Shown here: positions 1-9,534 of the stretch, piece by piece | Layout: each line of letters starts with the position of its first letter | Numbering within the stretch: the first letter of the stretch is position 1 | Assembly (NCBI GenBank): GCA_900660155.1 | Contig: CABFPE010000506.1 | Coordinates: forward strand, 294,140 to 332,271 | From: Hofstenia miamia | Taxonomy: Eukaryota; Xenacoelomorpha; Acoela; Hofsteniidae | Direction: 5' to 3' | DNA: 38,132 bases | Program-made: the position numbers and the translations under genes | Notes under the pieces: model-generated | What the model was told of the DNA's origin: nothing | Database searches by the model: none | The model's input: the letters and a program-made list of their open reading frames with translations, nothing else

Positions 1-89
1 AACAGGCTAGGGAGAAATTACTAGGAGATTTCAAGTACGGGTTGTTGAGTAATCATTGTTGTAGAATTTGTATCCTAGCCGTGATTGTC

Positions 90-3000
90 CTAAATATACT
101 TTTGCTTAAGATAAATTTTAATTTGTTTCTTAAAAGCTCTTAGTTTTTCAATATTCTTTATCTCTTGGGGTAATGAATTCCATGTTCTGATAGCGGTATT
201 AATAAATGATTCTTTCAAGACTTTTTTTCTGTACTTAATGCAGGAAAAATGTTTTGATCTGGAGTTTTGTTTATGAATAAAACCAGGCATTGAAATCGTA
301 TTATAAGGTGGTAAGTTCTTGATGAGTTTAAAAAATGTCAACATAGTATTCAAAATGACAAGCTGTCTTGGAAAAAGGATTGATTTGGAAATGTAGTCCT
401 TAGTTCTGGCGGAATTTTTGTTTGAGACAGTAAGTGCCCATTTTAATTGCACATCAAGTTTCTTGAAAAAAGCATCTTTTATATCAGTGAATAATATATT
501 TGCATAATTTAGATGACTCATTATAAATGCATGAAAAAATTGAATTATTGCACAAGCTGGTAATTGCATTACTATCATTGACATGTTTCTTATACCAATG
601 GCTAATTTTTGAACTATTGCATTAATGTGAGATTCAAAATTTAGCTTAGAATCAAAAATTACTCCTAGGTACTTGAAATTATCTACAGTCGGGATGCTAA
701 TATTATTGACATTAAGGGTTAAGGCTGAAACATCGTGAGTATATTTAGTGGGCTGCAAAATACAAAGTTCAGTTTTATCTTCATTTATAAGCAACCTGTG
801 CATCCTGAAATACGTACATAATTTGTTACAATTTAATGCTATCGATTCAATTGCCATGTGCATGGATTTATTATCGCTGAATATGCATGTATCATCGGCG
901 TATTGAATTAAATTACAATCAGTTGTCATATGCATATCGTTTACGTATATACTGAAAAGAAGGGGACCAAGAATTGTTCCTTGAGGAACACCATTATTAA
1001 CAGGTAGCCAATCTGAAAAAACATCGCTAATCTTTACTCTCTGATATCTATGCTTCAAATAACTAGTTAACAAATTTCTGCTATTATAAGAAAATCCCAT
1101 ATGTGATAATTTTTCTATAAGTATGCTATGATTAATAGAATCGAAAGCTTTAGAAAGGTCTAAGCAAGCAATAGCAACGAATTTATTTGCATCAAGTGAA
1201 GATCTCCAATTCTCTGTAGCTTTTAAAAGTGCATCAGAAGTTGAAAAATTTTTTCGAAATCCAAATTGAGTATTTGACAAAAGATTATATTTATTTAGGT
1301 GTTCTGTTATTTGATCGTGCAATAATCTCTCGAATATTTTGCTTATTGGAGATGTTATCGAAATTGGCCTATAATTTTTCGCAAGTACAGGATCGTTTTT
1401 CTTAAAAATGGGAGTAACATGAGCAGTTTTTAAGTAATCCGGAAAGTAATTATTTCGTATGCATTCGTTAAATATATAATTTAAGGGACTAGCAATCGTA
1501 TGTGCAGTGACTTTAAGTGCCCATGAAGGAATGTTGGAAGGCCCACTTGATTTGTTGGACTTAAGCTTGTGAATTGCTTTTAATGTTTCTAAACCTGTTG
1601 TAAAACGGAAAGAAAATTCGGATTGAAAAAATTTAGGCGAATTATTTTCATACTTAACAGTTGGACCATTGTATTTTCCTAGGTTAATAAAAGTCTGATT
1701 TAATTCGTTAGAAATTTCATAGGTATCTGTGATGATTTTCCCAGTTTCATTTTTGATAGAATTAATACAATTTGATTTAGATTTCTTACTATTACTGATA
1801 TCATGAATAAGTTTCCACTTTTGATTTGGTAAACCGTATTCATTTCTAATGTATTCATTGAACGCCCTGCGATTTGTAATATTGGATAAATTTCTAGCTT
1901 TTTTATATGCAACAAAATTTCTATGAGTTTTGGAAGTTCTAAATATTCTATATGCGATATTTTTTTCACGAATCAATGTTTCGCAAAATTCATTTATCCA
2001 TGGTTTACTATGCGTAGATGTGTGCGAAATGCTTGTATGATTTGATTTAATCATAATTTTCCTTTCTGGATAAAATTTATTTACATAAAATTCAAAAATT
2101 TCAAAAAAATGTATCAACATTGTGTTTGCATTTGGGGCAGTATACACAGGAAGCCCAGGAAGCCAGTTTTCTGAAGAAATTGCCGATTTAAGATTGTTAA
2201 TATTTTCAGTACTATTTTCACGGATTTTTATCCACTTTGTCGAAGACGATTCAGATTTAGAAAACTCAATACATGTAATGCAATGGTCAGAAAAAGGGCA
2301 TTCAGATGAGTAAAAACTATATGATGCATTATTTGTTTCGGCTGTTTTGGCGAGCACAATGTAATCAATTAGCGTGGTACTTGATGACGTGATTCTAGTC
2401 AGCAGTGTTGCGTTAGCCAATTTTAAATTGAAAGCATTTAATATTAGGTCAATTTTGCACTGTTCATTAGTGTTAAAATAATTTAGGTTCCAGTCTCCAG
2501 GTAGCATTAAATCTTTATTTTCAGAACAAGTTAAAGATAATTCCTCTTCTAATTGCTGAATAAATAGATTAGCAAATTTCTTGTTTGGACAGTAAGATAC
2601 ATTTAACAACTGTTTTTTAAATTGAGAATTTTTTATTGGATTATTAATTTCTACCCATAGACTTTCAAAATTAGATGTTAGATTATTCCCAATATCATTG
2701 CGTTGTTTTGGATTAAATGACTTTGGTATTAGAAATAGAACTCCACCATCTTTTGTTTTACCTAATGGATTGCTGGATAATCTGTCTCTCNAGATTAGCA
2801 AATTTCTTGTTTGGACAGTAAGATACATTTAACAACTGTTTTTTAAATTGAGAATTTTTTATTGGATTATTAATTTCTACCCATAGACTTTCAAAATTAG
2901 ATGTTAGATTATTCCCAATATCATTGCGTTGTTTTGGATTAAATGACTTTGGTATTAGAAATAGAACTCCACCACCTTTTGTTTTACCTAATGGATTGCT

Positions 3001-3585
3001 GGATAATCTGTCTCTCCTAAATACTGTATATTTTTCGCTGTTAAAAGACCACATACTATCAAGATCGTCAATTTTTAACCAAGTTTCCGAAATAGCTAAG
3101 ATGACATCATTTTTAAAGCTTGAAATTAATTGTTTATATTCAACATTTTTGCTGCTAAGATTTTGAAAGTTCAAATGTAAGTAGTTAACAGAATTTGTGA
3201 TTCCATTTAGCTTTTTAAAGAAAGATTCGAAAGTTAAAATCGGATTTGGATTTGTTTCAATACCATACACAGTTAATAAAAGGAAATATATAATAGCAGT
3301 TATTAGTTTCTTTTTAATGCTGATAACAATAGCGAAAATGGGATTGAGCGAAACAACAAAATTTTTACTTTTACTAAAAAAAGATGCTTTATGGATATGA
3401 AGATAGAAAGGTGTTGGCAAAATTGAATCGAATTCACAAGTGTTATGAGTACCAATGAGATAAATAACGGCAAATAGTAAAATTTTTGATGTAAACATAA
3501 ACTTAATTTTAGGGTTATTGTAAGTTCTCCGTAGCCTGGGCGTTTGGAAACAAATATATAATAATTCACAAGACATAGTTAACAT
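90..3585 (-). CDS. ORF2: APE endonuclease / reverse transcriptase (split by a scaffold join)
   Basis: Encodes the enzyme that nicks target DNA and copies the element RNA. It starts at ATG 3585-3583 and stops at 90-92. A single N at 2791 with a 225-bp duplicate on either side splits it in two; discounting those 226 bases leaves 3270 bp, exactly 1090 codons, so the break is probably an assembly artefact. The N-terminus (about residues 28-107) holds two hydrophobic segments ending in a 2A-like YGIETNPNP. The endonuclease shows SETWL (166-170), GDWN and SDH. The reverse transcriptase shows NYRPIS, FGFRKNFST, DLSKAFDSIN, GVPQGTILGPLLF, catalytic YADD (coding bases 891-902) and KYLGV. No internal stops are present outside the join. 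This copy could be recently active; the clade is not certain. Confidence 0.9.
2566..3016. other. 225-bp direct duplicate around a single N (scaffold join)
   Basis: Bases 2566-2790 and 2792-3016 are the same 225 bp with one visible difference (ACCATC versus ACCACC), separated only by N at 2791. This is what unmerged overlapping contig ends look like. It splits ORF2 of the retrotransposon, and dropping 226 bases rejoins its frame. Confidence 0.9.
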
Positions 3586-4609
3586 TTAAAAAGTTTCTTA
3601 GCTGCTGAATTAGGTCGCGTGCAGTGTTAATTGGTGATATTTGCGGAGTAGCGGCGACTTCTGCGTAAGAGCGATGGGTTGTAGAGGGTACCCTCCGTGT
3701 GACGCGAGGCTGATTAATTAGCGCTGATTGATTATGATAGAACGGTCGCGTGGCGCTCCTAATTCGTGGTTTACTTTGCGTGCGGTTAACTAGGTGCGGT
3801 TCTTCAAAGGAATGCTTGATTGCTAAAGCTAGTTTTGCATAACCGCGAATGGAGAAATGTATACCGTTACGTGTGAACAATGTAGAATTCGGGTGATTTC
3901 CTAAATAAAAAGTATTAGTAATTTTAAAAACTGTGTAATTTAATAATTTATAATTTTGGTGAAAGAAAATGTTTAGTTCTGCGGCTTTCTTAGTGAGGGT
4001 GTGGTTATTCGGAAATGGTGCAACTTCCCAGACGTGGATTTTAGCGTTCCTAAAATGATTACTAACGTGCTTAAGTAAATTAGAAAACTTATCTTTAATG
4101 TCAGTAACGTTCTGCATTATATCATTTCGTCCGACAGTGATGAGGACGTTCTTTATTTTTTCGTTGGATGCATAACTTTGTAGCGTAGCAGAAATATCGT
4201 CTATTGTTGCTCCAGGATAAGAATGTACGGTGTGTCCTTTAATGAGGTGTTTTGAACGCAAGTGTCGATAGATCGATGTTCCTATGATGAGAAAATTTGT
4301 GTCTTCTCTTAGCTTTTTTGGGTGGAATCTCGCTGTGATTTTGGGGTGATTCAGATCTTCAGGCGTTGGATTTTCTGGTGATGACGTTTGTGTTTGTGTG
4401 TTGCAGTTGTTTGGTGTGATTTGCGTTTGTTTATCAATGGTGATTGCATCTTCTTCAACGTGGCATGTTTCAGAAAGTTTTGATAGAAGTGAATGAAATG
4501 TACAGAGTTCTTCTTTTGACAATGCGTTAAGCGGTGCTAATAACTTCGTGCGCGATAATTGTGTTAACGAAGCATCTGTGGATGCTGCGGAGGTAATCGT
4601 TTTCAGCAA
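3566..4609 (-). CDS. ORF1: SGNH/GDSL esterase-like protein of a CR1/L2-type element
   Basis: About 347 codons upstream of ORF2, overlapping it by 20 bp. Esterase-type ORF1 proteins are known in CR1/L2 elements, where they are thought to bind RNA or lipid. Visible blocks: GTS at 110-112 (block I), YPGATIDDI at 131-139 (block II), TVGRND at 158-163 (block III), and NGIH at 248-251 in the position of DxxH (block V). The usual catalytic Asp is therefore Asn while the His remains. Residues 276-313 are rich in Arg and may bind nucleic acid. The frame opens at 4633 but has no ATG before residue 165; the coordinate used here is a TTG. The true start is therefore missing, non-ATG, or lost by 5' truncation. 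Confidence 0.8.
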   Translation of the reverse strand: MLKTITSAASTDASLTQLSRTKLLAPLNALSKEELCTFHSLLSKLSETCHVEEDAITIDKQTQITPNNCNTQTQTSSPENPTPEDLNHPKITARFHPKKLREDTNFLIIGTSIYRHLRSKHLIKGHTVHSYPGATIDDISATLQSYASNEKIKNVLITVGRNDIMQNVTDIKDKFSNLLKHVSNHFRNAKIHVWEVAPFPNNHTLTKKAAELNIFFHQNYKLLNYTVFKITNTFYLGNHPNSTLFTRNGIHFSIRGYAKLALAIKHSFEEPHLVNRTQSKPRIRSATRPFYHNQSALINQPRVTRRVPSTTHRSYAEVAATPQISPINTARDLIQQLRNFLNVNYVL

Positions 4610-4638
4610 AGCGCGCTCATCAGAGCCGACTGCTCATA

Positions 4639-4700
4639 ACGAAATCATTACGCGTTATGACGAAATCATTACGCGTTATGACGAAATCATTACGCGTTAT
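4639..4700. repeat. 21-bp tandem repeat, three units, just upstream of ORF1
   Basis: Three consecutive copies of a 21-bp unit (ACGAAATCATTACGCGTTAT plus G) at 4639-4659, 4660-4680 and 4681-4700, the last one base short. The unit contains CpG-rich ACGCGT in otherwise AT-rich DNA. It lies immediately 5' of the retrotransposon ORF1. Tandem 5' monomers act as promoters in some non-LTR elements, so this may be promoter material; it could also be flanking DNA. Confidence 0.85.
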
Positions 4701-4839
4701 CACGAAACCCTTATCAATTAATTAGTGTGATCTATGATTTTATCATATTTATCATATGTCTAGCCACATTCCCTGCTATCATTCTAGCTGTTTGCTAATC
4801 AATATCTTTAGATAGATTTGAAAATAGGAATTTCATATT

Positions 4840-6404
4840 ATGAATTGGAAGCTAATAATGATCTTGACTCCTGAAAGTTATGCATTATACAAAAAAGCTG
4901 GAAATATTTCTAATATAGAAAATCGTAAAGCTTACAATGAGTATATTAAAAATGAATGTAGAAAATTACCTAACCAAAAGTGTAAATGGAGATTGATTAA
5001 CGAAATCTCGAATTGTACCAAATCAAAATCTTCTCCCATAGAAAAAATTGTAGACCCCGATGGAAATTAATACGTCTCTGATTTTGAAATTTCCAATATT
5101 TTAAATCAAACATTTGCAAACCTAGGTAATTATGACGGTCCACAAACAAAATTCCAGGAAATAAATCCTAATAGGCACACCCATGAATTTGGTTTTCGCT
5201 TTATAACAAGTAATTAAAGCAATCAAGAATCTAAAATCAAACAAGTCAAGCAGCCCCTCGAAAAATCCAATATGGTTACTAAAAAAGAATGCGAAATATA
5301 TTGCCGAACCTATTAATCATGATATATTAATAGGAAAATTAAAAAATATTGGTTTTTCTCTTAACAGTGCTCACCTTATATCTAATTACTTAAGTAATAG
5401 ACTTCAGCGAGTTAAATTAAATGATACTTTTTCAAATTGGTTGTCTGTCAATAATGGTGTACCTCAAGGAACCATACTAGGTCCCCTGCATTTTAATATT
5501 TATGTGAATGACATGAAGGAAATTACTGACTGCGAAATATCTATTTACTGTGGAAATAAATCTTTAGATAAAGCTGTAAAGTTATTCAATCGAATTGTAT
5601 AAAAATGAGTAACTATTTTAACATGCATAGATTGCGTATTAATACGAAAAAAACTGAATTTTGGATAATGCAACCTTTTAGAAAAAAACGGACATCTCTG
5701 ACTATTCAATTAATTTCAATAATTCATCTGCTATACCTGTTAATAAGCTTAAATATCTAGGAGTAATAATAGATTCAAATCTTAATTTCACGTCGCAAAT
5801 AAATACTATTATTAAAAAAATGGTTATAGGTATTAGAAAGATATCCCATGTTTCCCAACAGTTACACACAATTGCAGTAATTCAAATGTTTCATGCATTC
5901 GTTATGAGTAATTTAAACTATGCTAATATCTTATATACTAATGTACACAGCCTAATGATAAAAAAGCTTCGAGTTCAACTAAAATGGGCATTAAATGTTT
6001 CTAATAAAAACTCTTCTAAAACAAAAGAATATATTTCTAAATCTATTCTTTTTCCACAAGAGTTAATTATTTACAATATTATTTATTTCTTCAAATTCCT
6101 AAAGAAAATTCCACCCTACAACGAGATGTCATTCTTATTTTCGACAGAATGCCTGAACCAAAATAAACGATCAAAAAACTACTCACGTGTTAAATTTAAT
6201 AAAAATATCATGAGTCAATCCTTTGTTAATACTGCAATCTATAACTGGAATATATTGCCAAAAGAAATGAAAATAATAGACAACATTAAAAATTTCAAAA
6301 AAGAATTAAAATCATTAATTCTCAAACAAAAGTTTATATCAGGTAGATCATGGATAGGATTTAAATTTTATAATAACGACTATACAATAAATCGAAATTA
6401 CTAA
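4840..6404 (+). pseudogene. Decayed reverse transcriptase of a CR1/L2-like element
   Basis: A plus-strand relative of the ORF2 on the left. Bases 4840-5070 match its linker region (ALYKKAGNISNIENRKAYNE against VAYKKARNLSNITNRRAFNE). A large internal deletion near 5305-5325 then removes the first part of the RT domain, and the frame resumes at ILIGKLKNIGF. GVPQGTILGPLHF is present, but the segment holding YADD is missing (DCEISIY runs straight into CGNKS near 5531-5560). Several stops and shifts follow up to 5820. Bases 5820-6404 are open and match the ORF2 C-terminus (IQMFHAFVMSNLNYANILYT; VQLKWALNVSNKNS). It cannot make a working enzyme. It is diverged from the left element, so it is a separate older insertion. 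Confidence 0.88.
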
Positions 6405-6531
6405 GCTATCCGTAGTCAGTGTTTTTTATTTATTTCATTTTTGTTATTATTCATTTTTTGTACATAGTAGTGAATGACACTATTCATTGAAATATCAGTA
6501 AAATATTGTAAAAAATTCAAATGAATATAGA

Positions 6532-6547
6532 TTATCTTATCTTATCT
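6532..6547 (+). repeat. (TTATC)n 3' tail of the plus-strand retrotransposon
   Basis: TTATCTTATCTTATC plus T, three 5-bp units. It sits between the 3' UTR of the plus-strand element and the interior of a minus-strand element, marking the junction of two insertions. Confidence 0.7.
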
Positions 6548-6549
6548 TT

Positions 6550-7265
6550 TGAAGTATCAGTAGATTTAGTTTTTAATTTAACATTACAGAATTGAGTTTT
6601 TAGTGGATTTACTCTTAGTTTNGCAAAATATTTAGCAAGAGAAGCACAGTTTGTTTCGAGAGTTTGAACCGCTTTTTCGGGAAATTTATTAGAATGAAAT
6701 AATATTGTGTCATCTGCATATTGTATAACGTCACATGTTACTTGCTTGGATAAATCATTTATATAATTATTAAATAATAAGGGACCCAAAATTAAACCAT
6801 TGAGGAACCCCATTTTTAGTGCATACCCAATCTGAAAAAAATTCATTAATTTTAACTCTTTGCATGCTATTGTATAAGTAACTGGAGATAAGACCTATGC
6901 TGTCATTAGAAAAACCTATAAATTTAACTTTTGTAGTAAAATACTGCGGTCTATGGAATCAAAAACTTTCGAGAGGTCTAAGCAAGCAATTGCTGAGTAT
7001 TCATTATCATTTACGGTTGATCGCCTTTTTCTGTACCTTGTATTAAAGCGTCGCTCGTAGGCATACATTTACAAAAACCATATTGTGTTTTGGAGTAAAG
7101 ATCAGGTTTTCAAAGATGCTCATTAATTTGATTAAAAAGAATTCGTTCAAAAATTTTGCTGATTAGAGAAGTGATCGAAATGGGTCTATAATTTTCGCAA
7201 TCATCGGGATATTTCTTTTAAATAATGGTGTTATATTTGCAAATTTTAATTCATCTGGAAAAAAA
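6550..7265 (-). pseudogene. Reverse transcriptase fragment, third non-LTR copy
   Basis: Minus-strand RT fragment. It reads VIQYADDTILF with intact YADD, preceded by LGPLLFNNYINDL and followed by LRVNPLKTQFC. Further right, in shifted frames, are remains of the DLSK(A)FDSI block (6950-6990) and of the RPIS/PDELKFA region (7150-7265). The GVPQGT block is damaged. Both ends are truncated: nothing of the C-terminal third or of the endonuclease is present. A single N at 6622 lies within it, with no duplication beside it. It is not the partner of the plus-strand copy, since the left end is an internal RT position abutting that copy's 3' tail. Confidence 0.82.
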
Positions 7266-7807
7266 GAGTGCTATTGCATAACTGTTTCATTTGTATATGA
7301 CATGGTGTGTTTTTTAATTAGACTAAGCCATTAATTTTGTTTAAATGTGAGTTTTTTTGCTGATTTTCTTAAAGTATTACTTTGTCGTTTGATTATTTTA
7401 CACTATTTGTTAGAGTTTCATCCTTATTAATTTAGTGTGTACTTAGGTGAATACAACACATTGAAAAAGGAACTTTGTGAATGTTTAGTGGAATTAAGTT
7501 TTATTTAACATTATCATTTTGTGCACCCATTATGCACAAATTACTGGTGCTATTTCCATTATAATTTTTCTTTCTCAAATTTTTCTATTGTGCTTAAGAA
7601 TATAAATCTACTACTATCACAAACAATTATGAAATGCACTATGCTTGACATTTTCAACACTGCTAATTTCTGTCTAAGACTTTCAATTGCTCACATAAAA
7701 CACTCAATTTCATGCAAAACATGATAATTCATGACTATCAATTAAAATACTAAATATTTCATTACCAAATTCAAATTCATATATTATCAATATTTAACCC
7801 AAATTAA
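7266..7807. other. No gene recognised
   Basis: AT-rich sequence with only short chance frames. No repeat or RNA gene is seen, apart from a doubled TTAACCC motif at 7794-7810 that leads into the piggyBac-type MITE. Confidence 0.5.
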
Positions 7808-8157
7808 CCCAATGTCTACATATGTAGACCAAAATTCAAAATAGTATTCTGCAGATTTTATTGGACTTTTAGTGCTGTAAATGCTACAACTTAAAAACCT
7901 CAACCCAAACTTTCTAAATATGAAGTTTCAACATATACATTATAGTAGATTTTTATGTATTAATGCCAAAAAGCATGTTTTAATAATATGCGATTGTGTT
8001 GACAAAACTGTGTGTGACGTGTGATGTATTAAAAATGTTGAATATTGATTTTGAATTATAATGTAAAATAATTCATTAAAATAAGGAAATTATTAAATTT
8101 ATCAATTTCTAAGTAATAAATCACCAATAATTGATGTCTAAATATGCAGACATTGGG
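7808..8157. mobile_element. 350-bp piggyBac-type MITE with TTAA target duplications
   Basis: Flanked by TTAA at 7804-7807 and 8158-8161. The termini are inverted repeats starting CCCAATGTCT; 20 of 22 bases match between 7808-7829 and the complement of 8136-8157. The left terminus contains a perfect 16-bp palindrome, GTCTACATATGTAGAC (7814-7829). TTAA duplication with CCC-starting ends is the piggyBac signature. There is no coding capacity, so it is a non-autonomous derivative. A Kolobok-type element also uses TTAA and cannot be fully excluded, but a piggyBac transposase relic lies 110 bp away. Confidence 0.82.
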
Positions 8158-8265
8158 TTAATATGGAAACAAAACTTATCATAGTTTACGTAAAATTTAA
8201 GTTGATAGCACTTCTAAGACATTATTACTAATAACATGTACTGATATTGTGAATACATTAACATT

Positions 8266-8790
8266 GTAGAAGTTGTGAAATGGCATGATGATTTAGTAAC
8301 CCTTTGCAGTAATGAACCCCCCAAGATGCATGAAGAGAAGAATGATAGAAGATTTGTAGATCAGTCCAATCTGATATGAAAATATGTTAGCATAGTAAGA
8401 GCTGATCTAATTGACAGATTTCTGTCAGATTTGAGTCCCAGCATTCATGGTAAAAAATGGTACTCACCACTTTTGGTAAACACTTTGAATATTAGTGGAG
8501 TAGTATGTTGGCACTTATATTCTCTCATCAATCTCAAGAACATAGCACAGAAATACATTAGGATGACTATAGCAGAATGTATGAATTAGGAGTACAGCAT
8601 CATCAAATACTACACCGAGCAAACTTGGCCAAAGCTAAAGGTGTTAGGCCTCATCAGGAATGATAATGTTTGATATCATGTTTCTTTACCTCAAAGAAAA
8701 TGTGTTGTCTGCAAGAAATGTGCCTGAATACAATGTGTCAAATGCTCAAAGGGTTACATTTTAATCAGAGCTTCCAAATATTTGATGAGT
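8266..8790 (+). pseudogene. C-terminal fragment of a piggyBac transposase
   Basis: One reading frame (phase of base 8275) shows the C-terminal part of a piggyBac-family transposase: VKWHDDLVTLCSNEPP, then FVDQSNLI, VRADLIDRF (position of the GGVD/DxxD block with the last catalytic Asp), SIHGKKWYSPLLVNTLN, VVCWHLYSLIN, and a Cys-rich tail QRKCVVCKKCA...CVKCSKG matching the family's zinc-binding end. The frame carries four in-frame stops (after NLI, CMN, NDNV and KKCA) and lacks the N-terminal half and the first two catalytic Asp residues. It is dead. It is probably the remains of the autonomous partner of the neighbouring MITEs, but it is not enclosed by one clean pair of ends. Confidence 0.8.
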
Positions 8791-8840
8791 GATTGGTTGA
8801 ATACTGCTGAACAAAAAACTGTAATCTAATCCTAGTTTGA

Positions 8841-9259
8841 CCCAATGTCTACATATGTAGACCCTTTAAAAAATTGCCCAAAAGTTTAAATTTGTAACTG
8901 TTCTTTGGATATCCCATATATACATTTGCTATGAGGTTTTGAGAAAAGTTTCAACAAAATGTGTTGATTTTTTTCTTTTAAAGACTCGCAATTTCTGTTA
9001 ATAATGAATCTTGATTGGCTATTAATATTTTTTTCTAGAAACTGATTACAAGAATTGCATGATTATTAATGTGGCATGGGATATTTTCAAAGCTGTAGAA
9101 TTGTTAGTGTGACTTTTGGATGTTAAGATTACTGTTAAAAATATTTAATTGAGTAAATAGATTTTTTGAAAAAATTTAATGATTGCAGTGTCTAAAATTG
9201 TGAAAACATAGAAATTGCGGGATGGCATGGGTGCAACTCCTGAACCACCCAGCACTGGG
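8841..9259. mobile_element. Second piggyBac-type terminus or MITE, degraded
   Basis: Bases 8841-8862 are identical to the left terminus of the 7808 MITE, including the 16-bp palindrome (8847-8862). They are preceded by TTGA in place of TTAA. The sequence at 9252-9263 ends GCACTGGG followed by TTAA, which would be the opposite end. The right end matches the left one only for the first few bases (CCCAGTGCT against CCCAATGTC), so the pairing is tentative; these could instead be ends of two different elements. Confidence 0.5.
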
Positions 9260-9410
9260 TTAAATTAATTTCTAAAACAATGTAAAATTAAATGAATGTT
9301 CTCAAAAGTTTTTATACTTAGGTAAAAACTAATAGTTTTATAACACAGCTACTAAAATATGGACTAATATATTATGTGAATGAATAACAAACAAATATTA
9401 AAAGCAATTA

Positions 9411-9474
9411 CACTTAATATTTAGTGATAAATTTTACAAGTGTAAAAATGCTTTGATTCACTAAATATTAAGTG
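9411..9474. repeat. Perfect 17-bp inverted repeat with nested hairpin
   Basis: CACTTAATATTTAGTGA at 9411-9427 is the exact complement of 9458-9474. The 30-nt loop itself contains TTTTACA-AG-TGTAAAA. No gene is adjacent. It could be a terminus of a small transposon or a cruciform-forming element. Confidence 0.75.
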
Positions 9475-9504
9475 ACAAAGAATCCCGTTGGCTCTTTGCA
9501 AATT

Positions 9505-9534
9505 ATGAAGCAATGTCAGTGCACATTGCTTCAT
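9505..9534. repeat. Perfect 12-bp stem hairpin
   Basis: ATGAAGCAATGT (9505-9516), loop CAGTGC, then ACATTGCTTCAT (9523-9534), a perfect stem. It lies 30 bp after the 17-bp inverted repeat. Its function is not known. Confidence 0.7.

Larger units (their letters stand above)
1..4633 (-). mobile_element. CR1/L2-like non-LTR retrotransposon, near full length, 3' end outside window
   Basis: Two minus-strand reading frames in the order of an ORF1/ORF2 non-LTR retrotransposon: an esterase-domain ORF1 (3566-4609) and an endonuclease-reverse transcriptase ORF2 (90-3585). The frames overlap by 20 bp. An SGNH-esterase ORF1 followed by an APE-type endonuclease ORF2 is a known arrangement in the CR1/L2 group. 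Clade assignment within it is inference, because no tree was built. The 3' untranslated region runs off the left edge, so the terminal 3' repeat cannot be seen. The 5' end is uncertain: the ORF1 frame opens at 4633 with no ATG before its esterase domain, so the copy may be slightly 5'-truncated or start-less. A scaffold join at 2791 interrupts ORF2. Confidence 0.9.
4800..6547 (+). mobile_element. Truncated CR1/L2-like retrotransposon with TTATC tail
   Basis: The body is the RT pseudogene at 4840-6404, followed by ~130 bp of 3' untranslated sequence ending in a short microsatellite (TTATC)3 at 6532-6547. Non-LTR elements of this group commonly end in such simple repeats, so 6547 is taken as the 3' terminus. 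The endonuclease and ORF1 are absent (5' truncation). The 5' edge is approximate. Confidence 0.75.

Noticed and set aside
2122..2313. Plus-strand open frame of 63 codons
   Set aside because: Lies antisense to the endonuclease/RT gene and is explained by it.
6622..6622. Single N as another contig join
   Set aside because: No duplicated sequence on either side. It looks like one ambiguous base.
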